Below the pieces are notes generated by a model. It did not search any database and was not told the DNA's origin. It saw only the letters and a program-made list of their open reading frames with translations. This document shows, one piece after another, positions 21,336 through 30,219 of a stretch of 38,059 nt of DNA (positions are counted from its first letter, which is position 1; each line of letters starts with the position of its first letter). Source of the stretch: Microbacterium sp. (lineage in GTDB: Bacteria; Actinomycetota; Actinomycetes; Actinomycetales; Microbacteriaceae); NCBI GenBank assembly GCA_031177765.1, contig JAPSKH010000019.1, forward strand, positions 1 through 38,059. Reading direction: 5' to 3'. The translations under genes were made by a program, and so were the position numbers.

Positions 21336-21344
21336 GACCCGTCA

Positions 21345-21350
21345 ATCCTA
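21345..21350 (-). promoter_or_regulatory. Candidate -10 element (TAGGAT) before murC
   Basis: TAGGAT on the minus strand lies 9 bases upstream of the murC ATG, in the 120-base gap divergent from gntR. It would give a very short leader and an independent start for the murC-ftsQ part of the cluster. Confidence 0.4.
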
Positions 21351-21416
21351 AGTTGGGCGACGGATGCCCCGGCCCCGGCGCGCTGGGCGACCCCGACCCG
21401 GTCCCGCTCCGACGTC

Positions 21417-21437
21417 GTGTTGACACGTTGGTACAAC
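21417..21437 (+). promoter_or_regulatory. Two adjacent inverted repeats upstream of gntR, possible operator
   Basis: GTGT-TG-ACAC (21417-21426) is followed directly by GTTG-GTA-CAAC (21427-21437), 19 bases before the gntR start. TTGACA (21420-21425) is embedded and resembles a -35 box, although no good -10 follows. GntR-type regulators often bind such short inverted repeats next to their own gene, so autoregulation, and possibly control of divergent murC, is inferred. Confidence 0.45.
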
Positions 21438-21455
21438 CCGCGCCACAGTGACGGG

Positions 21456-21830
21456 ATGGAACGGATCATCGCCATCGATCCGTCGTCGCACATCCCGCCG
21501 TTCGAGCAGCTGCGCGCGCAGGTGATCGACGCGGTGGGCTCCGGCGCGCTGCCGCCCGGGCATCGGCTGCCGACCGTCCGCAAGCTCGCGGAGGACCTCG
21601 GCGTCGCTCCGGGCACGGTGGCGCGCGCGTACCGCGAACTCGAGGCATCCGGGGTCATCGAGACCCGCGGCCGCAACGGCACGTTCGTCTCGTTCGACGC
21701 CGACCCCGCCAGGCAGCAGCTGGAGCGCGCCGCGGCAGCGTTCGCCGATCAGGTGCGGCACCTGAGGTTCGACGCGGATGAGGCGCTCGCACTCGTCACG
21801 GCGGCGCTTCGGGCGGTGAGGACGCGCTGA
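21456..21830 (+). CDS. GntR-family transcriptional regulator, YtrA-like
   Basis: A 124-residue DNA-binding protein. A winged helix-turn-helix fills residues 15-78 (FEQLRAQVIDAVGSGALPPG, LPTVRKLAEDLGVAPGTVA, RAYRELEASGVIETRGRNG), followed by only about 45 helical residues for dimerisation and no ligand domain. This is the YtrA architecture. YtrA-type genes are usually followed by ABC transporter genes, often responsive to cell-wall stress; none is here. ATG 21456 is chosen because it gives the family N-terminus; the longer open frame upstream is antisense to murC. It sits on the plus strand inside a minus-strand cell-wall cluster. Confidence 0.88.
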   Translation: MERIIAIDPSSHIPPFEQLRAQVIDAVGSGALPPGHRLPTVRKLAEDLGVAPGTVARAYRELEASGVIETRGRNGTFVSFDADPARQQLERAAAAFADQVRHLRFDADEALALVTAALRAVRTR

Positions 21831-21848
21831 ATCGGCTCGGGCGCCCGC

Positions 21849-21919
21849 TCAGAGGAGATCGACGCATCAGAGGGCCGCAACCCCGCCTTCTGCTCCTCGC
21901 CTGCGCAGATTCCCTCTGA
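21849..21919. repeat. Structured intergenic segment between gntR and murG ends
   Basis: TCAGAGG occurs twice in direct orientation (21849 and 21867), and its complement CCCTCTGA at 21912-21919 pairs with the second copy over 8 bases with a 37-base loop. GAGGAG (21852) and CTCCTC (21893) are also complementary, so alternative foldings exist. The segment fills the 112-base gap between converging stops and may be a two-way terminator, a small RNA or a dispersed repeat. Confidence 0.5.
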
Positions 21920-21942
21920 AACGACGTCGGACGGGCCCCGCG

Positions 21943-23028
21943 TCAGCGCGCCAGGGCGTCGTCGATCATGGCGACCACGTTCTCGGTGCCCGACCGGGTG
22001 CCGACGGATGCCGCCGACGCGGTCATCGCGGTCCGCCGGGCGTCGTCGGCCAGGAGGGGGATCACCTCGGAGCGCACGCGCTCGCCGGTGAACTCGGCAT
22101 CCGGGATCAGCAGGGCCGCCCCGGCGCGCACGGCGGAGGCGGCATTCAATGCCTGCTCGCCGTTGCCGACGGCATAGGGCACGTACACGGCCGGGATGCC
22201 GAGCGCGCTGATCTCGCTCACGGTGGCCGCCCCCGCCCTCGAGACGATGAGGTCGGCGAGGGCGAAGGCGAGGTCCATCCGATCGACGTAGCGGTGCACG
22301 GCGTATCCCCGTGCCCCGGGATCCGACAGCTCCGAGCGCTCACCGGTGACGTGCAGCAGCTGCCAGCCGGCCGCCACGACGTCGCGCCAGGCCTCACCGT
22401 GACCTTCGCCGAAGGCCTCGTTGAGCCGCTGCGCGCCGAGCGAACCGCCGAAGACGAGCAGCACCGGACGGTCAGGCTCCAGGCCGAAGTGCGCGGCGGC
22501 CTCTTCTCGCCGCGCGGAGCGATCGAGGCTCACGATCTCGCGGCGCAGCGGCATCCCGACCACGCGCGAGCGCTTGAGGGGCGTGCCCGGGAAGGTCACG
22601 CCCACGCCGGCCGCGCGGCGGGCGCCCAGGACGTTCGCCAGGCCCGGCCGGGCGTTGGCCTCGTGGACGACGAACGGCACGCCGGCCCGTCCGGCGGCGA
22701 CGTACGCCGGCGCCGACGCGTACCCGCCGAATCCGACGACGACGTCCACGCCGCGGGCGCTGATGTGCTGACGCACCTGGGCGATCGCGCGACGGAAGCG
22801 CATCGGGAAGGCCGCCGCGGCGCGGTTCGGCCGGCGCGGGAAGGGCACCTTGTCGACGAAGAGCAGCTCGTAGCCCCGCTCGGGCACGAGGCGCGCTTCG
22901 AGGCCCTCCCTCGTGCCCAGCACGAGGACCTCCGCCTCGGGATCGCGCGCGCGCAGCGCGTCGGCGACGGCCAGGAGCGGGTTGACGTGCCCGGCGGTCC
23001 CGCCGCCGGCGAGGAGATACGTCGTCAC
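21943..23028 (-). CDS. murG: UDP-N-acetylglucosamine--lipid I GlcNAc transferase
   Basis: Converts lipid I to lipid II on the inner face of the membrane. The 361-residue GT28 glycosyltransferase starts with the glycine-rich loop MTTYLLAGGGTAGHVNP, followed by VVGFGGYASAP, the second glycine-rich stretch LLVFGGSLGAQRLNEA, and the UDP-GlcNAc site SRAGAATVSEI with VPYAVGNGEQALNA. Start is GTG 23028. An 81-base gap separates it from ftsW. After its stop come a structured gap and the converging gntR gene. Confidence 0.97.
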   Translation of the reverse strand: MTTYLLAGGGTAGHVNPLLAVADALRARDPEAEVLVLGTREGLEARLVPERGYELLFVDKVPFPRRPNRAAAAFPMRFRRAIAQVRQHISARGVDVVVGFGGYASAPAYVAAGRAGVPFVVHEANARPGLANVLGARRAAGVGVTFPGTPLKRSRVVGMPLRREIVSLDRSARREEAAAHFGLEPDRPVLLVFGGSLGAQRLNEAFGEGHGEAWRDVVAAGWQLLHVTGERSELSDPGARGYAVHRYVDRMDLAFALADLIVSRAGAATVSEISALGIPAVYVPYAVGNGEQALNAASAVRAGAALLIPDAEFTGERVRSEVIPLLADDARRTAMTASAASVGTRSGTENVVAMIDDALAR

Positions 23029-23109
23029 CCACCCGAGCCTAACGGCGCAGCGATCGCGTCGATCCTGATCCCCGCCGGTTCGGCCGCGCTCCGCCGTGCG
23101 CGCCGGCCG

Positions 23110-24327
23110 TCAGCGCGCCGGCGCGAGGGGCCGGGCGGGAAGCGATCGGGCGAACGACAGCAGCACGCCGCACGCGAGCAGGACCGACAGCAGCGATGTG
23201 CCGCCCTGGGACATGAACGGCAGAGGTACGCCGAGCACCGGGAACACGCGCAGGACGACGCCGATGTTGATGAGAGCCTGCCCGACGACCCACACGGTGA
23301 TCCCACCGGCGGCGATGCGCACGAAGGAATCGTCGGTCTTCCGGATCACGTGGAAGGCGCCGACGGCGAAGAGCGCGAACAGCGCGAGCACGACGGCGCA
23401 GCCGATGAGACCGAGCTCCTCCCCCACGATCGCGAAGATGTAGTCGTTCGCCGCGGCGGGAAGCCAGTCGTACTTCTCCCGGGAGTTCCCCAGGCCCAGG
23501 CCGAAGATGCCGCCGCCTGCCAGGGCCCAGATGCCGTGCAGCGGCTGGTAGCAGTCGTTGTAGTAGTCGTCCAGGCAGTTGGGGTTGAGAAAGCTCATGA
23601 ACCGCCGCATGCGGTCCGGGCTCGCGATGGCGAGGTATGCCACGGCGACGGCCGCCGCGATCGCGGGAAGGATGAAGATCCGCAGCCGGACGCCGGAGAA
23701 GAAGAGGCCGCCGAGCACGATCAGCACGAGGATCATCGCGGTGCCGAGATCCTCGCCGGCGAGCACCGTGGCGATCGCCAGGCCCGCGACCGGCACGAGA
23801 GGGATGAAGACGTGCTGCCACTTGCGCAGCAGCGTCTGCTTGCGGAAGAGCACATAGGCCACCCACAGCGCCAGGGCGAGCTTGAGGAATTCCGACGGCT
23901 GCGCCTGGAATCCCGCGACCGTGATCCAGTTGCGGTTTCCGTCGGCGGAGTGTCCGAGCGGCGTGAACACCAGCATCTGGAGCCCGACGGCGAGGATGAG
24001 GGCGGGCCACGACATCTTCTTCCAGAAGCTCACCGGCAGCCGGCTGGCGATGAACATGATCGGGATGCCGATCACGGCGAAGACGACCTGCTTGAGGACG
24101 ATCTCCCATGGCGCCTCGCCGCGGGCCGTCGCCGTCGCCGATGTCGCCGACAGCACCATGATCAGGCCGAAGACGGTCAGCAGCAGGGCCATCGAGGCGA
24201 TGAGCAGGAACTCGCTGGGGACCGGGGCGAAGACCCGGCCGAGCGAGACGCGGGCGGCGAGGCCGCGCCTGGCGGTGGAGTCGGGCTCAGCCGGCGCCGG
24301 GCGGGTCCGCGGGTGCGTCGTGCTCAC
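23110..24327 (-). CDS. ftsW: Lipid II polymerase FtsW (SEDS family)
   Basis: Division-specific peptidoglycan glycosyltransferase that works with PbpB. The 405-residue membrane protein has about ten helices, beginning FLLIASMALLLTVFGLIMVLSA. The large outside loop contains NPNCLDDYYNDCYQPLHG, and the SEDS signature lies near the end (VLGVPLPFMSQGGTSLLS). Conserved EEDLG-type sequence appears as GEDLGTAMI. Start GTG 24327 lies inside the murD 3' end (41-base overlap), with GGGGGA 4-5 bases upstream, so translation is probably coupled. The outside loop cysteines (about 15 residues apart) could form a disulfide. Confidence 0.95.
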   Translation of the reverse strand: MSTTHPRTRPAPAEPDSTARRGLAARVSLGRVFAPVPSEFLLIASMALLLTVFGLIMVLSATSATATARGEAPWEIVLKQVVFAVIGIPIMFIASRLPVSFWKKMSWPALILAVGLQMLVFTPLGHSADGNRNWITVAGFQAQPSEFLKLALALWVAYVLFRKQTLLRKWQHVFIPLVPVAGLAIATVLAGEDLGTAMILVLIVLGGLFFSGVRLRIFILPAIAAAVAVAYLAIASPDRMRRFMSFLNPNCLDDYYNDCYQPLHGIWALAGGGIFGLGLGNSREKYDWLPAAANDYIFAIVGEELGLIGCAVVLALFALFAVGAFHVIRKTDDSFVRIAAGGITVWVVGQALINIGVVLRVFPVLGVPLPFMSQGGTSLLSVLLACGVLLSFARSLPARPLAPAR

Positions 24328-25834
24328 CGTCGTCCCCCGTTCCGATCCATTCCGTGACGGCCGCCGCGAATCGGGTTCCGCGGTCGGCGTAGGAGGCGAA
24401 CTGGTCGAAGGACGCCGCGGCGGGGGCGAGCAGCACCACGTCCCCGTCACGCGCGACTCCGGCCGCCAGCTCGACGACCCGCGTCATGACTCCCTCAGTC
24501 TCATCGGCGTCGACCTCGAAGACAGGCACCGCGGGGGCGTGTCGTGCAAACGCCGCGACGACGTCCGCGCGATCGACGCCGATGACGATCGCCGCCTTCA
24601 CGCGAGGGCCGCGGTCGGCGACGAGCTGCGAGATGTCCACGCCCTTCAGAAGCCCGCCGACCACCCACACCGCACCGGGATAGGCAGCCAGTGAAGAGGC
24701 CGCGGCGTGCGGATTGGTGGCCTTGGAGTCGTCGACCCAGGTGACGCCGGCGTGCCGCGCGACGACCTGGATGCGGTGGGGGTCCAGCCGGAAGCCGCGC
24801 AGCGCCTGACGGATCGCCGACGGCGGCACATCGAGGGACCGCGCCAGTGCCGCGGCGGCGAGGATGTTCGCCGCGACGTGCGGTGCCCCGAGGCCGAGGT
24901 CGGTCAGCTCCGAGACCGTGGTCAGCTCCAGCGCGCTGGTGCGGCGGTCCTCCAGGAAAGCGCGGTCGACGAGGATCCCGTCGACGACGCCGAGGTCGCT
25001 GGGCCCGGGCACGCCGAGATCGAAGCCGATGGCGCGGGCGCCCTCGACGACGTCGGCGTCCTCGACCATGCGCATCGTCGCGGCGTCGGCCTTGTTGTAG
25101 ACGCACGCGACGCGCGTGTTGTCGTACACGTGCGCCTTCGCGTCGCGGTACGCCTCGAACGAGCCGTGCCACTCGAGGTGGTCGTCGGCGAGGTTCAGGC
25201 AGACGGCGGCGTGCGGCGAGACGGGGTCCGGACCCTCCTGCAGGCCCAGGTACCACAGCTGGTGGCTGGACAACTCGACGACCAGCGCATCGAAACCCGA
25301 CGGATCCCGGACGGCATCGAGGACCGGGGTGCCGATGTTCCCCACGGGCGCGGCCCGCAGACCGCCGGTGACGAGCATCGTCGCGGTGAGCCGGGTGGTC
25401 GTCGTCTTGCCGTTCGTCCCGGTGATGAGGACCCAGTCGGCCGGCGTCCCGTCCGGGCGCAGCACCTTGTCGCGCACCCGCCAGGCGAGCTCCACGTCGC
25501 CCCACAGGGCGATGCCCGAGTCGCGTGCCCACGCCACGACGGGATGCCGCGGCGGGAACCCGGGAGAGGCCACAACGACCTCGGGCGCGAAGTCGGCGAG
25601 CTCCTGCGGCACCGCATCGAGCGGGCCGGTCCACAGACGCGCGCCGATCACCGGCAGCAGGCGCTCGTACTCCTCTTCGGCCTTCTCGGTGACCACGAGC
25701 ACCTCGGCACCGAGCTCGGCGAGCGTGTCGGCGACCGAGAAGCCGGTGACCGAGAGCCCGAGCACCGCGACGCGCAGGCCCTTCCAGTCGGCGTGCCAGC
25801 TGGTCAGCTGCGACAGACGGTCCGAGACGGTCAT
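24287..25834 (-). CDS. murD: UDP-N-acetylmuramoyl-L-alanine--D-glutamate ligase
   Basis: Adds D-Glu to UDP-MurNAc-L-Ala. The 515-residue protein has the N-terminal Rossmann motif VAVLGLSVTGFS, the P-loop ITGTNGKTTTT (residues 137-147), NLADDHLEWHGS, the loop VDDSKATNPHAA, and LLAPAAASFDQFASYADRG near the C-terminus. It is longer than the E. coli enzyme (438), mostly through loops and a Gly/Asp-rich tail. ATG 25834 is chosen because it overlaps the mraY stop as ATGA. An in-frame ATG at 25849 is possible. Confidence 0.96.
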   Translation of the reverse strand: MTVSDRLSQLTSWHADWKGLRVAVLGLSVTGFSVADTLAELGAEVLVVTEKAEEEYERLLPVIGARLWTGPLDAVPQELADFAPEVVVASPGFPPRHPVVAWARDSGIALWGDVELAWRVRDKVLRPDGTPADWVLITGTNGKTTTTRLTATMLVTGGLRAAPVGNIGTPVLDAVRDPSGFDALVVELSSHQLWYLGLQEGPDPVSPHAAVCLNLADDHLEWHGSFEAYRDAKAHVYDNTRVACVYNKADAATMRMVEDADVVEGARAIGFDLGVPGPSDLGVVDGILVDRAFLEDRRTSALELTTVSELTDLGLGAPHVAANILAAAALARSLDVPPSAIRQALRGFRLDPHRIQVVARHAGVTWVDDSKATNPHAAASSLAAYPGAVWVVGGLLKGVDISQLVADRGPRVKAAIVIGVDRADVVAAFARHAPAVPVFEVDADETEGVMTRVVELAAGVARDGDVVLLAPAAASFDQFASYADRGTRFAAAVTEWIGTGDDGEHDAPADPPGAG

Positions 25835-26943
25835 GTGCGCGACAGCCATTCCACGTAGAAGAACCCGATCCCGGAGACGGCGAGCAGCCCCGCGATGATC
25901 CACATCCGCACGACGATCGTGATCTCCGGCCATCCCCGCATCTCGAGGTGGTGGTGCAGCGGGCTCATGAGGAACAGGCGCTTGCCGCGGGTGAGCTTGA
26001 AGTACAGCCGCTGCAGGATCACCGAGCCGGAGGCGATGACGTAGACGCCGGCGACGAGGATCAGCAGCAGCTCGGTGCGGGTGAGGATCGCCATGGCCGC
26101 GATCACCCCGCCGATCGCCATGGATCCGACGTCGCCCATGAACACCTTCGCCTTGGGCGCGTTCCACCACAGGAACCCGATGAGAGCGCCGACGAAGGAC
26201 GCCGACACGATGGCGAGGTCGAAGGGGTCCCGCGTCGGATAGCACGCGGCCTGCGCGGCCGGCGACAGAGCCTCGCCGCCCCAGCAGGCCTGGTTGAACT
26301 GCCAGAACGCGATCAGGCTGTACGCGCCGGTGACGAAGATGCCGGCGCCCGCGGCGAGACCGTCGAGGCCGTCACTGAGGTTGACGGAGTTCGAGGTCGC
26401 GACGCCGATGATCGAGACCCACAGGAGGTACAGGATCCAGCCGACCACCGCGCCCAGTGCCATGAACGACAGCGCCGGGACGTCGCGGAACACCGAGATG
26501 AAGGGCGACGCCGGGGTCTGGTCGTACAGGTTCGGGAAGTTCAGGGCGACCACGCCGAACGGGATGAGCACGATCATCTGCCCGACGATCTTGCGCCAAC
26601 CGCTGAGGCCCAGGCTGCGCTGGCTGCGCACCTTCATGTAATCGTCGATGAATCCGACGACGCCGAAGCCGATCATCATCCACAGCACGAGGAGGCCGGA
26701 GATGGTCGGCGGGTTGTTGCCGGTGAACGCTCCGACGAGGTAGCCGACGACAGTGCCGGCGATGAAGATCGTGCCACCCATCGTGGGCGTGCCCCGCTTG
26801 GCGTGGTGGCTCGGGTTGTGGATGTTCTCCGGAGTCCGGATCACCTGGCCCCAGCCCCATGCGCGGAAGAGCCGGAGGAAGACGGGCGTCAGGAACAGCG
26901 TGAACGCCAGCGAGATCGCCGCCGAAGTCAGGAGTGATCTCAC
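25831..26943 (-). CDS. mraY: Phospho-MurNAc-pentapeptide transferase
   Basis: Membrane enzyme that makes lipid I by moving phospho-MurNAc-pentapeptide to undecaprenyl phosphate. The 370-residue protein with about ten helices carries the family motifs: HHAKRGTPTMGG, DDYMK (catalytic aspartates), NLSDGLDGLAAG, VFMGDVGSMAIGG and the histidine triad in SPLHHHLEMRGW. Start GTG 26943 overlaps the murF stop as GTGA, and its own stop overlaps the murD start, which indicates tight translational coupling of murF-mraY-murD. Confidence 0.97.
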   Translation of the reverse strand: MRSLLTSAAISLAFTLFLTPVFLRLFRAWGWGQVIRTPENIHNPSHHAKRGTPTMGGTIFIAGTVVGYLVGAFTGNNPPTISGLLVLWMMIGFGVVGFIDDYMKVRSQRSLGLSGWRKIVGQMIVLIPFGVVALNFPNLYDQTPASPFISVFRDVPALSFMALGAVVGWILYLLWVSIIGVATSNSVNLSDGLDGLAAGAGIFVTGAYSLIAFWQFNQACWGGEALSPAAQAACYPTRDPFDLAIVSASFVGALIGFLWWNAPKAKVFMGDVGSMAIGGVIAAMAILTRTELLLILVAGVYVIASGSVILQRLYFKLTRGKRLFLMSPLHHHLEMRGWPEITIVVRMWIIAGLLAVSGIGFFYVEWLSRT

Positions 26944-28367
26944 GAGAACGATTCTCCCAGACGATCGCCGAGGAACCTGAGCCCGGCCGAGTTGGAGGAC
27001 TTCACCAGGACCCTGTCGCCGTCGCGCAGCTCGCCCTGCAGGTAGTCGAACGCCTCGTCGGCCGTCTCGAAGAACACCGCCTCGTTGTCCCACGAGCCCT
27101 GGGCCACCGCCTCGAGGTACATGCGACGCGCGTCGGCGCCGACGACGACGATGCGCTGGATGCCCAGGCGCACCGCCAGCAGCCCGACCCGGTCGTGCTC
27201 CTCCTCGGCGTACTCGCCGAGCTCGCTCATCGCGCCGAGGACCGCGACGGTGCGCTCCCCCGGGCCGGCGATCTGCGCGAGCGTGCGCAGCGCCGCCGCC
27301 ATGGAGTCCGGGCTGGCGTTGTACGCGTCGTTGATGATGCGCACCCGGTCCGAGCCCAGGGGCTGCATGCGCCACCGCTCGGCGATCTCGACGCTCTCGA
27401 CCCGCTCGACCGCCTCTGGCAGCGAGACCCCGAGCGCGGTGGCCGTCGCGATGGCCGCGAGGGCGTTCATCACATGGTGCTCGCCGAGCACGCGCAGCCG
27501 CACGGGAAGGGACTGTCCATCGGCGGTCACGGTGAACGTCGTGCCGGATGCCGTCACGGCGACGTCGTCGGCGCGGACGTCGGCGGCGGCCGGTCCCCGA
27601 CCGAACCACCGCACCGCGGCATCCCGTTCGGCCGCGATCGGAGCCATGGCCGACACGCGCGCGTCGTCGGCGTTGAGCACGGCCAGCCCGCCGGGGCGGA
27701 TCGCGCGGACGAGCTCGGACTTGGCATGGAAGGTCGCCTCGATGCCGCCGAAGCCGCCGGCGTGCGCCATGCCGACCATGAGCACGACTCCGACGTCGGG
27801 GTGCACCAGGCCCGCCAGGCGCGCGATCTCGCCCGGCGCGCTGGCGCCGAACTCGCTCACGAGGAAGCGGGTGTCGTCGGTGACGCGCAGCATCGTCAGC
27901 GGCGCACCCACCTCGTTGTTGAACGAGGCCTTCGGCGAGACCGTCTCGCCCTCGCCTTCCAGGATGCGGGCGAGCAGGTTCTTCGTCGTCGTCTTGCCGT
28001 TGGAGCCCGTGATGCCGACGATCCGCAGGGCTCCGGCTTCCCGCACCCGCGCCACGACGACGCGCGCGAGGTCGGACAGCGCCGCGACGGCATCCGGCAC
28101 GACGATCTGCGTGACCGTGGACCCGTCCTCGGGCTCGACGACGTGCTCGACGACCGCGACGGCTGCACCCGCCGCGATCGCCGCGCCGACGAAGCGGTGG
28201 CCGTCGGTCTCGGCTCCGGGCTTGGCGACGAAGACGCCGCCGGGTGCGATCAGGCGCGAGTCGGTGTCGACGGCGCCGCTCACGACGGTGTCGAGGGTGT
28301 CTCCGGCGGCGAGGTGGACTTCGCCCGAGACGGCGTGGGCGAGCTGGGCGATGGTGAGCGCGATCAT
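26940..28367 (-). CDS. murF: UDP-MurNAc-tripeptide--D-alanyl-D-alanine ligase
   Basis: Adds D-Ala-D-Ala to complete the UDP-MurNAc-pentapeptide. The 475-residue protein shows the N-terminal SGAVDTDSRLIAPGGVFVA, the P-loop ITGSNGKTTTKNLL (from residue 119), VGMAHAGGFGG, and the C-terminal IINDAYNASPDSM. Start ATG 28367 lies 23 bases after the pbpB stop. The substrate of MurF is the tripeptide made by MurE, yet murE is not between pbpB and murF, where actinobacteria usually keep it. Confidence 0.96.
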   Translation of the reverse strand: MIALTIAQLAHAVSGEVHLAAGDTLDTVVSGAVDTDSRLIAPGGVFVAKPGAETDGHRFVGAAIAAGAAVAVVEHVVEPEDGSTVTQIVVPDAVAALSDLARVVVARVREAGALRIVGITGSNGKTTTKNLLARILEGEGETVSPKASFNNEVGAPLTMLRVTDDTRFLVSEFGASAPGEIARLAGLVHPDVGVVLMVGMAHAGGFGGIEATFHAKSELVRAIRPGGLAVLNADDARVSAMAPIAAERDAAVRWFGRGPAAADVRADDVAVTASGTTFTVTADGQSLPVRLRVLGEHHVMNALAAIATATALGVSLPEAVERVESVEIAERWRMQPLGSDRVRIINDAYNASPDSMAAALRTLAQIAGPGERTVAVLGAMSELGEYAEEEHDRVGLLAVRLGIQRIVVVGADARRMYLEAVAQGSWDNEAVFFETADEAFDYLQGELRDGDRVLVKSSNSAGLRFLGDRLGESFS

Positions 28368-28390
28368 GGTTCTCCGGCCGTGTCGGGCGG

Positions 28391-30172
28391 CTACCCGAAC
28401 TTGGGCAGCTGCTCCGGCGCCGTCGTCGAGGGCATGACGCGATAGGTCTTGAGCACCTGGGTCATGGCCTTCTGGAACGCGGTCGCGTTGGCCGCAGACG
28501 ATGTTACCTTCGTCGGCTCATCGAGGGTCACGACCACGACGTACTCGGGGTCGTCGGCGGGGGCGAAGCCGACCATGGTCGTGTAGTAGACGCCCGCCTT
28601 GTAGCCGCCGTTGACGAGGTCGGCCTTCTCACCGGTTCCCGTCTTCCCGCCGACCCGGTAGCCGGGGATCGCGACCTGGCTGGCGTACGGGGCCTGCAGG
28701 AAGACGTTCTCGAGCATCGTGCGCATCTGCGCCGACGTGCTCTCGCTGACGACCTGCTCCGGCTCGGGGAGCTCCGGCTCGATGACGGTGCCGTCGGCGG
28801 TCGTGCACGACTCGACCACCGACAGCGGCATCTTCACGCCGTTGTTGACGATCGCGCCGTACGCGCGGGCGAGCTCGGGCATCGTCGTGGTCACACCCTG
28901 CCCGAACGACGTGTTGTACGCCGTCTGCGCGCCCCAGTCCGCCGCGGGGTAGATGAGACCTGCCTGCTCACCCGGGTACGACGCGGTGCCCTCGCCGATG
29001 CCGAAGCGCTTGAAGTAGTCGTAGCGCGTCTGGTTCGGAACGGTCTCGCTGAACTTCGAGATGCCGGTGTTCGACGAATCGATCAGCACGCCGGCCAGCG
29101 TGTACGTGTACGCCGGGTGCTGGAACGAGTCGCGCACGCGCGCCCCGCCCGGGAAGTTCTCCAGGCCCGACGCCACGACGGTCGACGTGGGCGTCTGGCC
29201 CCCGGCGTCGATGACGGTCGCGGCGGTGAGCGCCTTGAAGGTCGATCCCGGCTCGAACCAGTTGCGGAAGATGCGGCTGCTGCGATCGACGTCCGGCGTC
29301 GCGTCGACGTCGTTGGGATCGACCGTCGGGAACTCCGCGGCGGCCCGGACCTTGCCCGTCTTCGCCTCGTAGACGAGGATGGCGCCGGCCTGGGCGCCCA
29401 TGTTCTGCGTCTGCTCGGCGATCAGCTGCTGCAGGTACCACTGCAGGTCGCGGTTGATCGTCAGCTGAAGGGTGCCGCCGTCGACGGCGGGCTCCTCCTG
29501 CTCGGTGCCGGGGATGATGACGCCGTCCTTGCCCTGCTGGTATCGACGGGTGCCGTTGGTGGCGGCGAGGCAGTCGTTCTGCAGCTTCTCCAGCCCCTCG
29601 AGCGCCTCGCCGTCGGTGCCGACGAACCCGACGAGGTTGCCCGCCACCGCCCCGTCCGGGTACGCGCGGGCGGGATGCTGCAGGCACTGGATATACGGGG
29701 CGAGCGCCACGAGCCCTCGGTACTGCTCGGTCGTGACGCCGTTCTTGAGCTTCGCGTACTGCGTATCCGGGTTCTCGGCCAGCGCCGCGGACACGATCCC
29801 CCGCACCTCGTCGGGCGTCTGACCGGTGATGGAGGCCACATCGACCGAGACCTCCTGCCACAGCCGTGCGTCGGACTTCCCCGCGATGATGCTCTCGTCG
29901 GTCTGCCGGATGAGCAGCGGATCGAGCTGGCAGTCGTACAGGAGGATGCTGCCGGCGAGCGTCTGCCCGTTCTCATCCACGATGGCCCCGCGCGTGCCGT
30001 ACAGCTCCTGCGTCCCCGCGAACGCCCAGTCCATCGAGTCGGAGACGTGCTCGTCGGCGTTGACGACCTGGATGTCGACCAGCCGCACGATGAACCCGGC
30101 GAGCACCGACAGGACGACGGCCAGGGCCACCACCGTGCGACGGCGTGGCGTCCTCGTGCTGCGTGTGGTCAT
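28391..30172 (-). CDS. pbpB: Division transpeptidase (class B penicillin-binding protein, FtsI/PBP3 type)
   Basis: Cross-links septal peptidoglycan together with FtsW. The 593-residue protein has a short basic cytoplasmic tail, one helix at about residues 13-33, a dimerisation/pedestal domain, and a transpeptidase domain with STFK (nucleophile Ser310), SSN (366-368) and KTGT (Lys510). There is no C-terminal PASTA domain; it ends PEQLPKFG. ATG 30172 lies 47 bases after the ftsL-like stop. Orthologues in this position are called ftsI or pbpB. Confidence 0.95.
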   Translation of the reverse strand: MTTRSTRTPRRRTVVALAVVLSVLAGFIVRLVDIQVVNADEHVSDSMDWAFAGTQELYGTRGAIVDENGQTLAGSILLYDCQLDPLLIRQTDESIIAGKSDARLWQEVSVDVASITGQTPDEVRGIVSAALAENPDTQYAKLKNGVTTEQYRGLVALAPYIQCLQHPARAYPDGAVAGNLVGFVGTDGEALEGLEKLQNDCLAATNGTRRYQQGKDGVIIPGTEQEEPAVDGGTLQLTINRDLQWYLQQLIAEQTQNMGAQAGAILVYEAKTGKVRAAAEFPTVDPNDVDATPDVDRSSRIFRNWFEPGSTFKALTAATVIDAGGQTPTSTVVASGLENFPGGARVRDSFQHPAYTYTLAGVLIDSSNTGISKFSETVPNQTRYDYFKRFGIGEGTASYPGEQAGLIYPAADWGAQTAYNTSFGQGVTTTMPELARAYGAIVNNGVKMPLSVVESCTTADGTVIEPELPEPEQVVSESTSAQMRTMLENVFLQAPYASQVAIPGYRVGGKTGTGEKADLVNGGYKAGVYYTTMVGFAPADDPEYVVVVTLDEPTKVTSSAANATAFQKAMTQVLKTYRVMPSTTAPEQLPKFG

Positions 30173-30219
30173 CGGTCAGCGTCCCGTCGCATCGAGTCGG
30201 CGTCCGTTCTCGTTCGTGC

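Noticed and set aside
18751..21426. An 891-codon open frame on the minus strand spanning ftsQ and murC
   Set aside because: It lies in a different frame from ftsQ and murC, both of which are complete. The translation is an Arg/Ala/Gly-rich shadow.
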